From positions 241,728,843-241,792,842 of the forward strand of contig NC_090989.1 in NCBI RefSeq assembly GCF_041146395.1: a DNA stretch of 64,000 nucleotides, read 5' to 3'. This DNA is from Eulemur rufifrons (Eukaryota; Chordata; Mammalia; Primates; Lemuridae). The notes beneath the pieces are model-generated. The model was given only the letters and a program-made list of their open reading frames with translations. It made no database searches and was not told where the DNA came from. The translations under genes were made by a program, and so were the position numbers. This document shows positions 50,190 to 64,000 of the stretch, piece after piece. Each line of letters begins with the position of its first letter. Positions within the stretch are counted from its first letter, which is position 1.

Positions 50190-50592
50190 CTGCTATGGTC
50201 TGAAAGAAGGTGTCCCCTCCCAAATTCACGTAGAAACTTAATCCCCAATGCAACCATATTAAGAAGTGTGGCCTTTGGGAGGTGATTAAGCCATAAGGGT
50301 TCCGCCTTCATGAATGGGATTAGAATCCTTATAAAAGAACTCCAGGTTGAAGGCAGCACTTTTATGCCCTCCTGCCCTCTACCATGTGAGAACGCAGTGT
50401 CCATCCCCTCAGGAGGAGACAGCAGCAGGTGCCAACTTTGAAGTGGAAACCTGGCCCTCAGAAGACACCAGATCTCCCAGCGCCTTGATCTTTTACTCCC
50501 AGCCTTCAAAAATACGAAAAACAAAGTTTTGTTCTTTGTAAATTGCCCAGTCTGTGTTATTTTGTTATAGCAGCACAAATAGATGACACACA
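50190..50592 (+). mobile_element. Solitary MaLR-type LTR
   Basis: The pattern 'gctatggtctgaaagaaggtgtcccc', 'gggaggtgattaagccataag', 'atgaatgggattagaatccttataaaag', 'ccttgatctt' and the end 'gttatagcagcacaaatagatgacac' is that of an old MaLR LTR. The 140-codon minus frame across it is a shadow. Confidence 0.8.
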
Positions 50593-50749
50593 CATATCTT
50601 AAAAAATAAAATCTTTGTACAGTTACACATTAAATTCATATACTCTATTTTCCAGAGCCTAAACCAAAAAGGATGAATTTAGAATACGTTAAATGTCAAC
50701 CACTTTATATCTACTCTTTTATTAAACCCAACCTCCAAATCAAAGCACT

Positions 50750-50900
50750 CCTGAGGAATATTTTTTTCCATTTTATACACGAGAAAACTGACCCTCAGAA
50801 AGGTTAAGTGATTAATTCAAAATCACTCTGCTAGTAAACATTAGACTCAGAATTCAGCATGTTATCCTTCAGAGTCTGTACTCCATCTATGACCCCATAC
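50750..50900 (-). mobile_element. MIR
   Basis: 'ttttatacacgagaaaactgaccctcagaaaggttaagtgatt' is reverse-strand MIR. Confidence 0.75.
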
Positions 50901-51389
50901 TAACTTCCAACACCACTACCCTTATTTTCTACTCACCAACAGGGCTTTCCCTTTGGGTCTGGACTCATCTCCTCATCACCCCTCTCACGTACTACTCCTA
51001 CTTTGTTCATATTATGTCTCCCCCCCGAAACATTCCTCTAAATGGTCATTCTGCTTCACAATTCCAAAAGAACCCATCCAAAAGGAAGCATTCTGAATTC
51101 GAAGAAATGACCCACCACGTCAGTTCACAACAAAACTATAAATGACTCAGTTTTCCTATTTGTCAATCAGCTTCACAATACTGTGAACACATAATTAAAA
51201 TACAAAACATTTTTATTATCAGGCTAGATGGTTATCTGTGAGCTAACTATCACCAAAGTCAGACAGAAAGCACACATTTCAGAAGAATCTCACAAGTAAT
51301 CCAAAAGTCAAGGGCTTACAAATATTTTTATCACTCGTAAGTGGCATTCCCTTAGAATGCTAAGTCTCGAGCCCTTTGCAAGTCTTATT

Positions 51390-51672
51390 CCCTAACCCTC
51401 TTACACCCTCCCAACGTGCCCCTTGGTCTACCTGGAAAACTGGACTTCATATTTAAGACTTTGTTCAGGTAGTGCCCCCTTCTTTTCTGACTGTATCTCC
51501 CCACTTGCCCCACACACCTTGATACAGTCCCTGTTTTCACTGTGCACATCTCTCTCCCACTGGCCTTTAAGCTCCTTGTGGGCACGGATCCTGTCTTCTC
51601 ATACTTGTTATCCCAACTCCCACCAAAGAACCTGACACATACATAGGCTCAATAAATGCTGCACAGGCAGAC
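51390..51672 (+). mobile_element. L2 3' end
   Basis: 'cctttaagctccttgtgggcacggatcctgtcttctc' followed by 'cctgacacatacataggctcaataaatgctg' is the L2 3' signature. Confidence 0.8.
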
Positions 51673-51794
51673 TGATGACCTACAAATATTAATACTATGA
51701 CTGAAAATTTCTGGATTCACAAAATGGGGTGTGTGTTTTTCTTTACAATGTCCAGCCATGTATCACAAATCAATGGTCTCCAGAAGCTTCCATA

Positions 51795-54266
51795 CGCATA
51801 CCTTGGAAATAGTGGGTTTGGTTCCAGACTACTACAATAAAGCCAGTATCACAATATAAGCAAATCACACAAATTTTGTTGATTTCCCAGTGCATATACA
51901 AGTTATGTTTACATTATACTATAGTTTATTAAGTATACAATACCATTTTTTCTAACAAAAAAGTACATACCTTATTGAAAATATTTTATTGCTAAAAAAT
52001 CACCTAATTTTTTAGCAAGTCCTAATCTGTTTGCTGGAAGAGGGTCTTACCTCAGTGTTGATGGCCACACTGGTTGCTGAAGGCTGGGTAGGGTGGGTGG
52101 CTGTGGCAATTTCCTAAAATAAGACAATGAAGTTTGCCACATCGACTGACTCTTCCTGTCAAGAAAGACTTCTCTGTAGTATGCAACACTGTTTGATAAC
52201 ATTTTACCCATAGTAAAACACCTTTCAAAATTGGAATCAATCTCCTCAAACCCTGCCACTGCTTTATCCACTAAGTTACGTAATATTCTAAATCCTTGGT
52301 TGTCATGTCAACATTGGTCACAGCATTTTCATCAGTAGATTCCATCTCAAGAAACTACTTTATCTGTTCATTCATAAGAAGCAATGCCTCATACATTCAA
52401 GTTTTATCATGAAATTATAGCAATTCAGTCACATCTTCAGGCTCCACTTCTAATTCTAGTTCTCATGCTACTTCTACCACACCTGCAGTGACTTCCTCCA
52501 CTGAAGTCTTGAACTCTTCAAAGTCATCCATGAGAGCTGGAATCAACTTCTTCCAAACCCTTGTTAATGTTGATTTTTTGGACCCTCTCCCACGAATCAC
52601 AATTGTTCTTAATGGCATCTAGAATGGTGAATCCTTTCCAAAATGTTTTCTATTTAATTTGTCCAGATCCATCAGAGAAATCACTATGGAAGTGACAGCC
52701 TTATAAAATTTGTTTCTTTTTTTTTTTTATTTCATCTTATTATGGGGGATACAGCATTGCAGGTTACATACGTTGCTCCTGTACCACCTTTCCCCCCAAG
52801 TCAGAGCTCCAGGCGTGTCTAAAATTTGTTTCTTAAAAAATAACACTTGAAAGTCAAAATTCCTCCTTGATCTATGGGCTACAGAATGGATGTTGTGTTA
52901 GCGAGCAAGAAAATAACATTAATCTTGTACATCTTAACGAGAGCTCCTGGGGGACCAGATGCATTGCCAAATGAGCAGTAATATTTTAAAGCCATCTTTT
53001 TTTCTGAGCAGTAGGTCTAAACAGTAGCATTAAAACATTCAGTAAACCATAATGTAAAGAGAAGTGGTGTCATACAGGATTTATTGTTCCATTTATAGAG
53101 CACAGGCAGAGTAGATGTAATTTTTACAGCCCTAGGATTTTCAGAATGGTAAACGAGCATTGGCTTCAACTTAAAGTCATCAGCTACATTAACCCCTAAC
53201 AAGAGAGTTGAAACTTTGAAGCCAGGCATTGACTTCTCTGTATCTACGAAAGTTCTAAACACCATCTTCTTTCAATAGAAAGCTGTTTCATCTACGTTGA
53301 AAAATTTGTCGTTTAGTGTAACCACCTTCATCAATGATCTTAGCTAGATCTTCTGGATAACTTGCTGTAGCTTGTCCATCAGCACTTGCTCTTCACACTG
53401 CATTTTTTTTTATATCTTACAGAGATGGTTTCTTTCCTTAAACCTCATGAACCAACCTGTTAGCTTCAAACCTTTCTTTCGCAGCTGCTTCACCTCTGTC
53501 AGCTTTCACAGAATTCAAAAGAGTTGAGACTTTGCTCTGTATTAGGCTTTGGCTTAAAGGAATGCTGTGGCTGTTTTGATCTTCTATCCAGAGCACTAAA
53601 ACTTTCTCCATATCCCCAAGGCTGTTTCTCTTGCTTATCATTCCTGTGTTCACCAGAGTAGCACTTTTAATTTCCTTCAAGAACTTTCCCTTTACATTCA
53701 AATCTTAGCTAACTGTTTGGTGCAGGAGGCCTAGCTTTCTGCCCATCTCTGCTTTCAACAGGCCTTCCTCACTAAGCTTAATCTTTTCTAGGTTTTGATG
53801 TAAAGTGAGAGACATGTGACTCTTTCTCTACTTGAACATTAGAGGCCATTGTAAGATTATTAATTGGCCTAATTTCAATATGCTTGTGTCTCAGGAAATA
53901 GGGAAGCTTGAGGAGAAGGAGAAAGATGGGGGAACAGTTGATCCGTGGAGCAGTCAGAACACATACAACATTTATTGATTAAGTTCACCGTCTTACAATG
54001 GGCACAGTTTGTGGTGCCCCAAAACAAGTACAATAGTAACATCAAATGTCATTGATTATAGATCAGCATAACAGATATAATAATGCAAAAGTTTGAAATA
54101 CTGCAAGTATAACAAAATGTGACACAGAGACATGAAGTGAGCACATGCTGTTGGAAAACGGTACGGATAGACTTGCTGGATGCAAGGTTGCCACAACTTT
54201 CTATTTGTAAAACACAATATCTGCAAAGTGGAATAAAGTCAAGCACAATAAAATGAGGTATTCCTG
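51795..54266 (-). mobile_element. Tigger1 DNA transposon, nearly full length
   Basis: A Tc1/mariner-pogo family element. The left end (gcataccttggaaatagtgg) and right end (aaaatgaggtattcctg) are inverted copies, each next to a TA (51793-51794, 54267-54268), the target duplication of this superfamily. Removing the 116 bp added by an internal L1 insertion leaves about 2.36 kb, close to the 2.4 kb of intact Tigger1. The transposase reads on the minus strand from about 53849 (MASNVQVEKES) but has an in-frame TAA at 53705-53707 and other breaks. The longest remnant frame (53438-53701) includes a recognisable pogo-type transposase segment. It is inactive. Confidence in the family is high. Confidence 0.93.
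52705..52834 (-). mobile_element. Small L1 insertion inside Tigger1
   Basis: A 102-bp 5'-truncated L1 3' end (poly-T, then a 'tatgggggatacagcattgc' block) is flanked by exact 14-bp direct repeats aaaatttgtttctt (52705-52718, 52821-52834). It interrupts the Tigger1 sequence, so it is younger than the transposon. Confidence 0.9.
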
Positions 54267-54724
54267 TATGTTCATTCACAGCTATGTATGTTTTCAAGGG
54301 AGGATAATGGTCACCACACTGGAAAAGCTGTGCTAACACAGCTCCTTGCTATATAAACCCCTGTAGCTGGGTATGCTAAATTCTACCCAGGCAGCAGAAT
54401 CTTCTGTGGAGACTACCGGAAGCTGTGAAACAGAAGAGATAGAAAGCAAGGCAACTAAAGCAATGTATCTACAAAGAATTAAGGTAGCACAAAGGAAAAG
54501 TGAGAAAACAAGTGGACACTAAGGATTCTGTAGAAATAACACCATGATGACAGATTCTTCCAGGTCTAAACCTTTGTGGATTTTTAGGCTAGGGTTATTT
54601 CCACTATCAATACTTTACTTGTGGTCCTCTTTTCATTCACTGAGAAATAAGAAGTCAAATTATTAAGCAAAGTATAAAGTTACAAATACATTGCTTTTAA
54701 AATCTAATAAACTTGGTTTAGAGT

Positions 54725-54965
54725 ATAGGCTGCATGAGAGAAGACTACATTCCCATCCCAGCCCTCATACATACTTGCAAACTGTATAATAAGAAAATTA
54801 CTTAATCTACTGAGCCTTGTTTTTCTATCTACCAAATAAATGGGGACAAATAATGCCTACCTCAAAGGGTTGTTGTAAGAATTAAATGAGATAATATATG
54901 TAAGAATTAAATAAAATAATGTACGTATGAGTTTACCACAGCAGCTAGCCTATAATGGACCTTCA
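54725..54965 (+). mobile_element. MIR
   Basis: 'ttttctatctaccaaataaatggggac', 'taatgcctacctcaaagggttgttgtaagaattaaatgagataat' follows MIR in sense orientation, with a short internal repeat of 'gtaagaattaaat'. Confidence 0.85.
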
Positions 54966-55031
54966 ATACAATCTAACATTCTTTTGAATGACAAATGTTA
55001 TCAAATAAATGATAACAGTGATAATTACAAT

Positions 55032-55438
55032 TGTTTTGGACTAAATGTTTGTGTCCTCCTGAAAATTCCTATTTTGAAGCCCTATTCCCCAGTGTGGCTG
55101 TATTTGGAGATGGGGCCCCTAAGGAAGTAATTAAGATTAAATAAGCTAATAAGGATGAGGCCCTGATCCAATAGGATTAGTGACCTTTTAAGAAGAGACA
55201 TCAGAGAGCTTGCTTTCGCTCCCTCATTTTGCGTGTGCATGTGCGCGCACACACACAGAGGAAAGGCAATGTGAGGACATGGTAACAGGGTAGTCACATG
55301 CAAGCCAGAAAAAAGAGAAACCAAATCAGCTGGAACCTTGAATTTGGACTTTTAGCCTTCAGAATTATGAGAAAATAAATTAATGCTCTTTACTCAGTCT
55401 ATGCTATTTTCTTATGGCAGTCCAAATAGACTAATACG
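55032..55438 (+). mobile_element. Solitary MLT1-type LTR
   Basis: Starts 'tgttttggactaaatgtttgtgtcc' and ends 'ttatggcagtccaaatagactaatac', with the MLT1 internal pattern 'tatttggagatggggcccctaagg'. A CA/GC-rich dinucleotide stretch at 55232-55258 has expanded within it. Confidence 0.85.
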
Positions 55439-55864
55439 ATGATGCTGGTGATGATGACAAATGCTTTATTCCAACAAAGGAACAGACCAATGATAAGGAA
55501 TGCTAACTTATATTTACTGGAAGTTTTTTTGTTTTTTTTAAATTTTCCCTTACAGGTCATTTTGGTGTTGTTGATAAAGGCATACTGGCAAACTGGGCCC
55601 ACCACTGTATGCTTTTGTAGAGGCTTTTGTTCTAATTAAAGTCTAGAGCTCTGAGCCACTAATGATGACAGGGCAGTCTGCAGATCCAAGACTACCAAGG
55701 CTTCAAGAAGAGCTAGATTCCAGAGGAGGTTTCAAGAAGGAATATGGCCTGACCACACCAAGGAGACTGGAGTGAAGTCATAGTGCGTGGGCTACCTAGG
55801 GTAACCTAGGGTTGGGAGGGGAGGGGCGGACAGTCTGTAGGAGAGAACAGGAGTGATAACAACA

Positions 55865-56010
55865 GCAGCTGTCATTTGTTTCTACTCTACACAGGCATTA
55901 TGTTAGGCTTTTATATATGTTATTACTGAATTATTTCCAATTCTCCCCAAAACACTGCAAGGTAAGCATCATCATTCCCATTTTATTCTCTTTATAGAGA
56001 ATATGCAGAA
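55865..56010 (-). mobile_element. MIR
   Basis: 'caggcattatgttaggcttttatatatgttatta' with 'ctgcaaggtaagcatcatcattcccattttatt' is reverse-strand MIR. The DNA at 55640-55860 may be an ancient repeat (gaggtttcaagaaggaatatggcctgacca). Confidence 0.7.
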
Positions 56011-58005
56011 TTGATGCTTCATAAACAAAATCTGGTGCATGAAAGGGAATTCTGCTTTGTTTGAAAACAATATATTACCATGTTCTTCCTTTACACCTTC
56101 TCTAGCTGTGCTACCCTTTCACTAAATGTATCTCCAAGCTCCTACCTAGGGCTAAAATTCTTTAATACCCACTAGGAAAAGATAAATATCAATATATGTT
56201 AAATAAGAATAAAGTAAATGTGTGCATTTTTAGATGTTTCCTCTAAACAACTCAAGGTGCTCTGGAAATAATTCTTAAAGTGAATAAATCACTTCCCCAG
56301 TAAACACCCATGAGCATCTCAAATAACTAAAGAAACAGAAGAGAGGAAACAAGGAGACTAAAAGAAAACCTGGAGAATCAAAGACGTAAGTCCAACTTTA
56401 GTGACGAGAAGGCAAGTCCAAACAGGAATGGGACTTGGCAGGGTGTTGACAGAGCTGCCTTCTGGACCACAGCAGCAATATCACACTCAAATTGTCATCA
56501 TTGGCCTTTAATGCTAATCTTTCTACTAGAATTTGGTTATCTGATATAACCACAAGGAAAAACTACTTATTCCCCCAGATGGTGAGGAAGCCCAAGTCTT
56601 TGGGATTTTTGTTTTTCATAGAACTGGATATATTACTATAAATCTGCTTATTTTTTTTATTACAGTGAAGAGTCATTTACATATTCTTAATTAAGTTTAT
56701 GTTTCTGCTTGTATTGAGAGGGATTATCTTTTACTAAAAGACTTATGTCTTAATTATGATGTCAGCCTGAGAATGTTCTCTCTGAAATGCAAGAAGCTCA
56801 AAATCAAAACTATTTCATACCCTGACGACAGCCATTAATGGATTTAATCAACACATGGCATTCTAAGACAAATAAACACATTACACTTTTAAGACAGAAA
56901 CATAGGAAGAAAGGAAGAATCTTATCTTTTCCCAATTAATTTAGTTTTCTCTTCTGGAGCTATAATCTGTATTGGAGTTTTAGCAAGAAAAAGATAAAAA
57001 GGAATGAAGAATGTTTTAGCTAGGTAATTCCAACTTTGGTTCTATCATCTTTTGATATCCAGAAGAAAATGCAAAGTCTTCCATTTACTGCATTGCAAAG
57101 TAGCTACTATTATAGGGACAATGACTGTTTTAAAGAATCAGAGTGGGTTGTACCCAAAGAAGCAAACAGATGACAAAGTACTTTTCAAACACAATGAGAT
57201 GATCAACATAAATCTAAGAACACATAGGTTTTATAACTATGTTGATAAAAGAAAATGTAAGGAAAAAAATACAACTTATTGTTCATTCATTCAAAATATT
57301 AGGTAACAAATTATAGAAGTATCTTCATAAAATGAATTACAGAGTTTCATGCTTAAACTTTCACAATATTTATTTATTATAAGGGAGAAATTTATATTTT
57401 TAGAAATACTATTCTCTTTTTATGCCTAGAAATCCTACTAAAAATTTACTCTGGAACCTAAGATATTTCTACTGAGCCATTTTAGAAACATTAAAAAAAT
57501 GACCACAAATAAACATTTTTATATGACATCCAATTAAAATGTATGTTTTCAAATCAAATAAATTTCAATATTATTAACTACATTTATTTTTTGTATAAGC
57601 AAAAAAATATATAGTAACCACTTAAAGTGTATGGTGAGATATCAATGGTTGAATCTTGGGAAAGTATAAGTATCTCCAATCACGTATTTTAAGCACAGAT
57701 ATTTGCCTCTCACTGGAGTTTTATTACTCAGTTTATTTCTGACATACAAAATGTCTTAAAAACAACATAATTACGAGCAATTTAATCCCAATTTCCATGT
57801 CAAACAATCATACTGCAATCTTCTTCCATATGAGAAATTTATTTTTCATTTCCCCCAAATTTCATGATCATTGACAAGGGGACTAAGATGGAACTACAGA
57901 GAGGACACGGTGATCCCTGGTGTTGAACCTAACTAGGCAAACTTTCCCCCTTTCTAGGAATTCTAGTGCTTGCTGGACCTCTGCCAGAACAGGTGTTCAC
58001 AGCCC
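56011..58005. other. AT-rich intergenic DNA, nothing recognised
   Basis: No gene or clear repeat seen. An 84-codon frame at 57052-57306 has no family features and is lysine/isoleucine-rich, as expected by chance here. Confidence 0.4.
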
Positions 58006-58009
58006 TTGT

Positions 58010-58182
58010 TGTTCACTAGAATCCTTTCAGCTTTTAAAAACTACTGATGTCTAGACCCCCAGCGCACAGTAAACAACAAATCAGAATCCCTAGAGATACA
58101 GCCTGAGCACTGGTATGTTTTCATTACAAAAGCTCCCTGCACAGTAGTAATGTGCCTCTGGGGTAGAGAACCACAGATACAA
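58010..58182 (+). mobile_element. MER5A-type hAT transposon
   Basis: 'ttcactagaatcctttcagc', 'aaatcagaatccctagagatacagcctgagc' and the end 'ggggtagagaaccacag' follow MER5A. Confidence 0.65.
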
Positions 58183-59450
58183 GGCTTTGAGAGGGATGAA
58201 CGGTGACATCATGTCAGCTTACAACAATAACAAGCTGGTGAACCAATAGTGTTGAGTGGAGGGAAAATGGGGGGAAGCCTCCATGATAAACTGATAACTA
58301 CTGGGGAGGGCTCATAGGTACAAGAGGATGGAGTCAACAGTCAGACTGTAAGTCCTGGGCACAACTTGTCACCAGCAAACTGTGTGACTTTCAGCAAATC
58401 CTCTAAGTCCTCAGGGTAAGAACTGCAGGTGAAGGGAGGGTGGAAGGCTCATCACTCCCAAGTACAGCAGCTGTACTTTTGTTTGTTTTATATATTGGGT
58501 CTCTGTATGAAATTTCACCTCACGAAAGGATCCTGTGGCTAAAAATGGTTTGAACGTGGTTGATCTAGATATTCTCTAAGGTCCCTTCTGAGATAATTTT
58601 ACAACACCCTATGAATATCAGGAATTGGCCAACAGGTCTTACGCAGAAAAGAATTGAAGACAATCACGGTGATGCTTGCTCTCTGCAATTGTAACATCCA
58701 CTCTTCCCATTGCTGAATTCTGCTGGCAGGAGGGTTTACTCAAAGTGCTCCTACATCCCCACTGGTTTTCCCTCTCCCTGCATCACTCAGGTACTCAATA
58801 CTCCTGTGATTTTTCCCTCCCACTATTGTACCAGACTGCACTCCCTTACAAATCAATTCAGATTATCCGTAAAGTAAATATAATCAACTCACATCCAGAT
58901 TATGGCCTACATTTGAGGCTCCAAAACATTCTCCTGGGGACAAACTTTCATTATGGAATAAAGAAGGTAAACTTTATTGTGTGCCAGCTCTCTGCTCAAT
59001 TTACACCTCCACATGAACCCTCCACTTGGGAGGCTGACCTGCAGGGGACTACAGAGACAGACTCCCTGTTCCTCTGACTTCCTGTTGTGGCCAATATGCA
59101 GGAGCCCTGATAGGAGATGGGAGGAAGGCTGAGACATCCATTCCCTGGCCTTGCTCCCTGCGAAGCTGCCACAGATTGACTGTGACCCTCAGCTGAAAAT
59201 CACTGCTTTTTTCAAAGTGGCTCTGTCCTTGCACATTCCAGCAGCCACTTCCCCTCCTCACCTTTATGCCTAGGGCTGAAAACTGTCTCTGCTCTTACCA
59301 GCCCTGTGGGTTCCTCACACTCTGCCACTCCTTTTCAAATAGTTCCTTTATTGAGGCCTCCATAGATTATCCTAATTTGAATGAGCTGTTTCCTGATAGA
59401 CTCCTGACACATGTTTGTTGGTCAAAGATTTTTACTTCTAGGTCTTTATA
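58183..59450. other. Moderately GC-rich DNA, unassigned
   Basis: A 133-codon open frame runs from 58676 to 59077. It shows no signal peptide, domain or motif I know, and the surrounding text could be an old LTR or LINE. I do not call it a gene. Confidence 0.35.
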
Positions 59451-59451
59451 G

Positions 59452-59810
59452 AAATAACGAGAGGCCGGGCGTGGTGGCTCACACCTGTAATCCTAGCACT
59501 CTGGGAGGCCGAGGCGGGCGGATCGCTTGAGGTCAGGAGTTCGAGATCAGCCTGAGCAACAGCGAGACCCCCATCTCTACTAAAAATAGAAAGACATTAT
59601 CTGGATAGCTAAAAATATATACAGAAAAAATTAGCCGGGCATGGTGGCACATGCCTGTAGTCCCAGCTTCTCGGGAGGCTGAGGCAGGAGGATTGCTTGA
59701 GCCCAGGAGTTTGAGGTTGCTGTGAGCGAGGCTGACACCACAGCACTCTAGCCCAGGCGCCAGAGTGAGACTCTGTTTCAAAAAATAAAAAATAATAATA
59801 ATAATGAGAG
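59452..59810 (+). mobile_element. Strepsirrhine-type Alu with target-site duplication
   Basis: Full Alu (gccgggcgtggtggctcac) with the extra linker segment (attatctggatagctaaaaa, near 59597-59617) and a (AAT)-rich tail. It is flanked by aataacgagag / aataatgagag (one mismatch). Confidence 0.95.
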
Positions 59811-60019
59811 ATACATGCAAAGTTCAGCAGTGTTATTAACTATTTTGAACAGATATATCATAGTCAGGACTGATCAGAACGGATGCCCTGTGCCACCTGC
59901 AAGTGTGTCAGGCACTAACGCTTAGCTGCTGGGTCGTCAGGAGTACAGGAAGAAGTGGGAGATGCGGAATGGCTGGGGTGGTGACTATTTTCCGATCATT
60001 ATGGGAATATTTCAGTATT

Positions 60020-60330
60020 GGAACCACTGCAGCTAAACTGGCTAAATGTTAGTCAATCCTATATAAAATGATGTTTATGTAGAATAATTCATAACAGCAA
60101 ACAAAACTGGAAAAATTATTTATCTTCCATAAAAAATTACAGTAGGTCCATGTAACAGAATGCAATGAAGCATTAAAAAGTATCTGAGAGGAATAATTAC
60201 TGATATTGGAAGATAATTACAAACTACTTGGCAAAAAGCAAACCAGTTACAAAATAGTGTAGGCTGTACAATCCCAATTTTGTTTAAATATGTATGTATA
60301 CATATATTTATATCTTTAAGTAAAAAGGCT
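60020..60330 (+). mobile_element. L1M 3' fragment
   Basis: 'aataattcataacagcaaacaaaactgg' and 'aatgcaatgaagcattaaaaag' are typical of old L1 3' regions. Confidence 0.65.

Positions 60331-64000
<3,670 letters not shown>

Noticed and set aside
58676..59077. A 133-codon plus-strand frame in moderately GC-rich DNA
   Set aside because: No domain, signal or codon pattern supports it, and ancient repeat origin is possible. It was noted, but not called a gene.

Overview
The window looks like nuclear DNA of a primate, most likely a strepsirrhine (lemur or relative). It is AT-rich, has long intergenic stretches, and is full of mammalian repeats (Alu, L1, L2, MIR, MaLR LTRs, MER5A, Tigger1). Four of the six Alu copies carry an extra AT-rich segment in the linker between the two monomers, a form I associate with strepsirrhine and not human Alu. 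The species call is an inference from repeat structure.

The only intact protein gene I can support is an intronless type I interferon of the omega class (IFNW-like, 14557-15144, + strand, 195 codons). On either side of it, on the same strand, lie two decayed interferon copies (about 2908-3450 and 22324-22890). The flanks of the three copies match one another over kilobases, so 1 to about 24.3 kb is a tandem array of interferon units. The first ~1 kb resembles the 3' flank of the downstream units, which predicts another interferon copy ending about 0.35-0.4 kb left of the window. Unit lengths differ (about 11.6 kb and 7.8 kb between gene starts), partly because L1 and Alu elements landed in the first unit.

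Layout: 0-1 kb, 3' flank of an upstream unit; 1-2.8 kb, 5' flank of pseudogene 1, with a recognisable interferon promoter; 2.9-3.45 kb, pseudogene 1; 3.6-6 kb, L1 and Alu insertions; 6-14.4 kb, shared inter-gene DNA with an Alu and an L1 at one target site; 14.4-15.5 kb, promoter, coding region and AU-rich 3' UTR of the intact gene; 15.5-22.2 kb, second inter-gene segment with a strong CTCF-type motif; 22.3-22.9 kb, pseudogene 3; 23-24.3 kb, its Alu-interrupted 3' flank. From about 25 to 64 kb I found no gene, only old repeats, including a nearly full-length Tigger1 transposon carrying a small L1 insertion. In human the gap beyond IFNW1 toward IFNB1 is also long and gene-poor, so this part may correspond to it; I did not find IFNB1 or HACD4.

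The most interesting biology is in the interferon array: the intact protein has lost the N-glycosylation site that both neighbouring pseudogenes still encode and has three other sequons; pseudogene 1 keeps a virus-response-type promoter; and a CTCF-type motif lies in an array unit with a decayed twin in the next unit.
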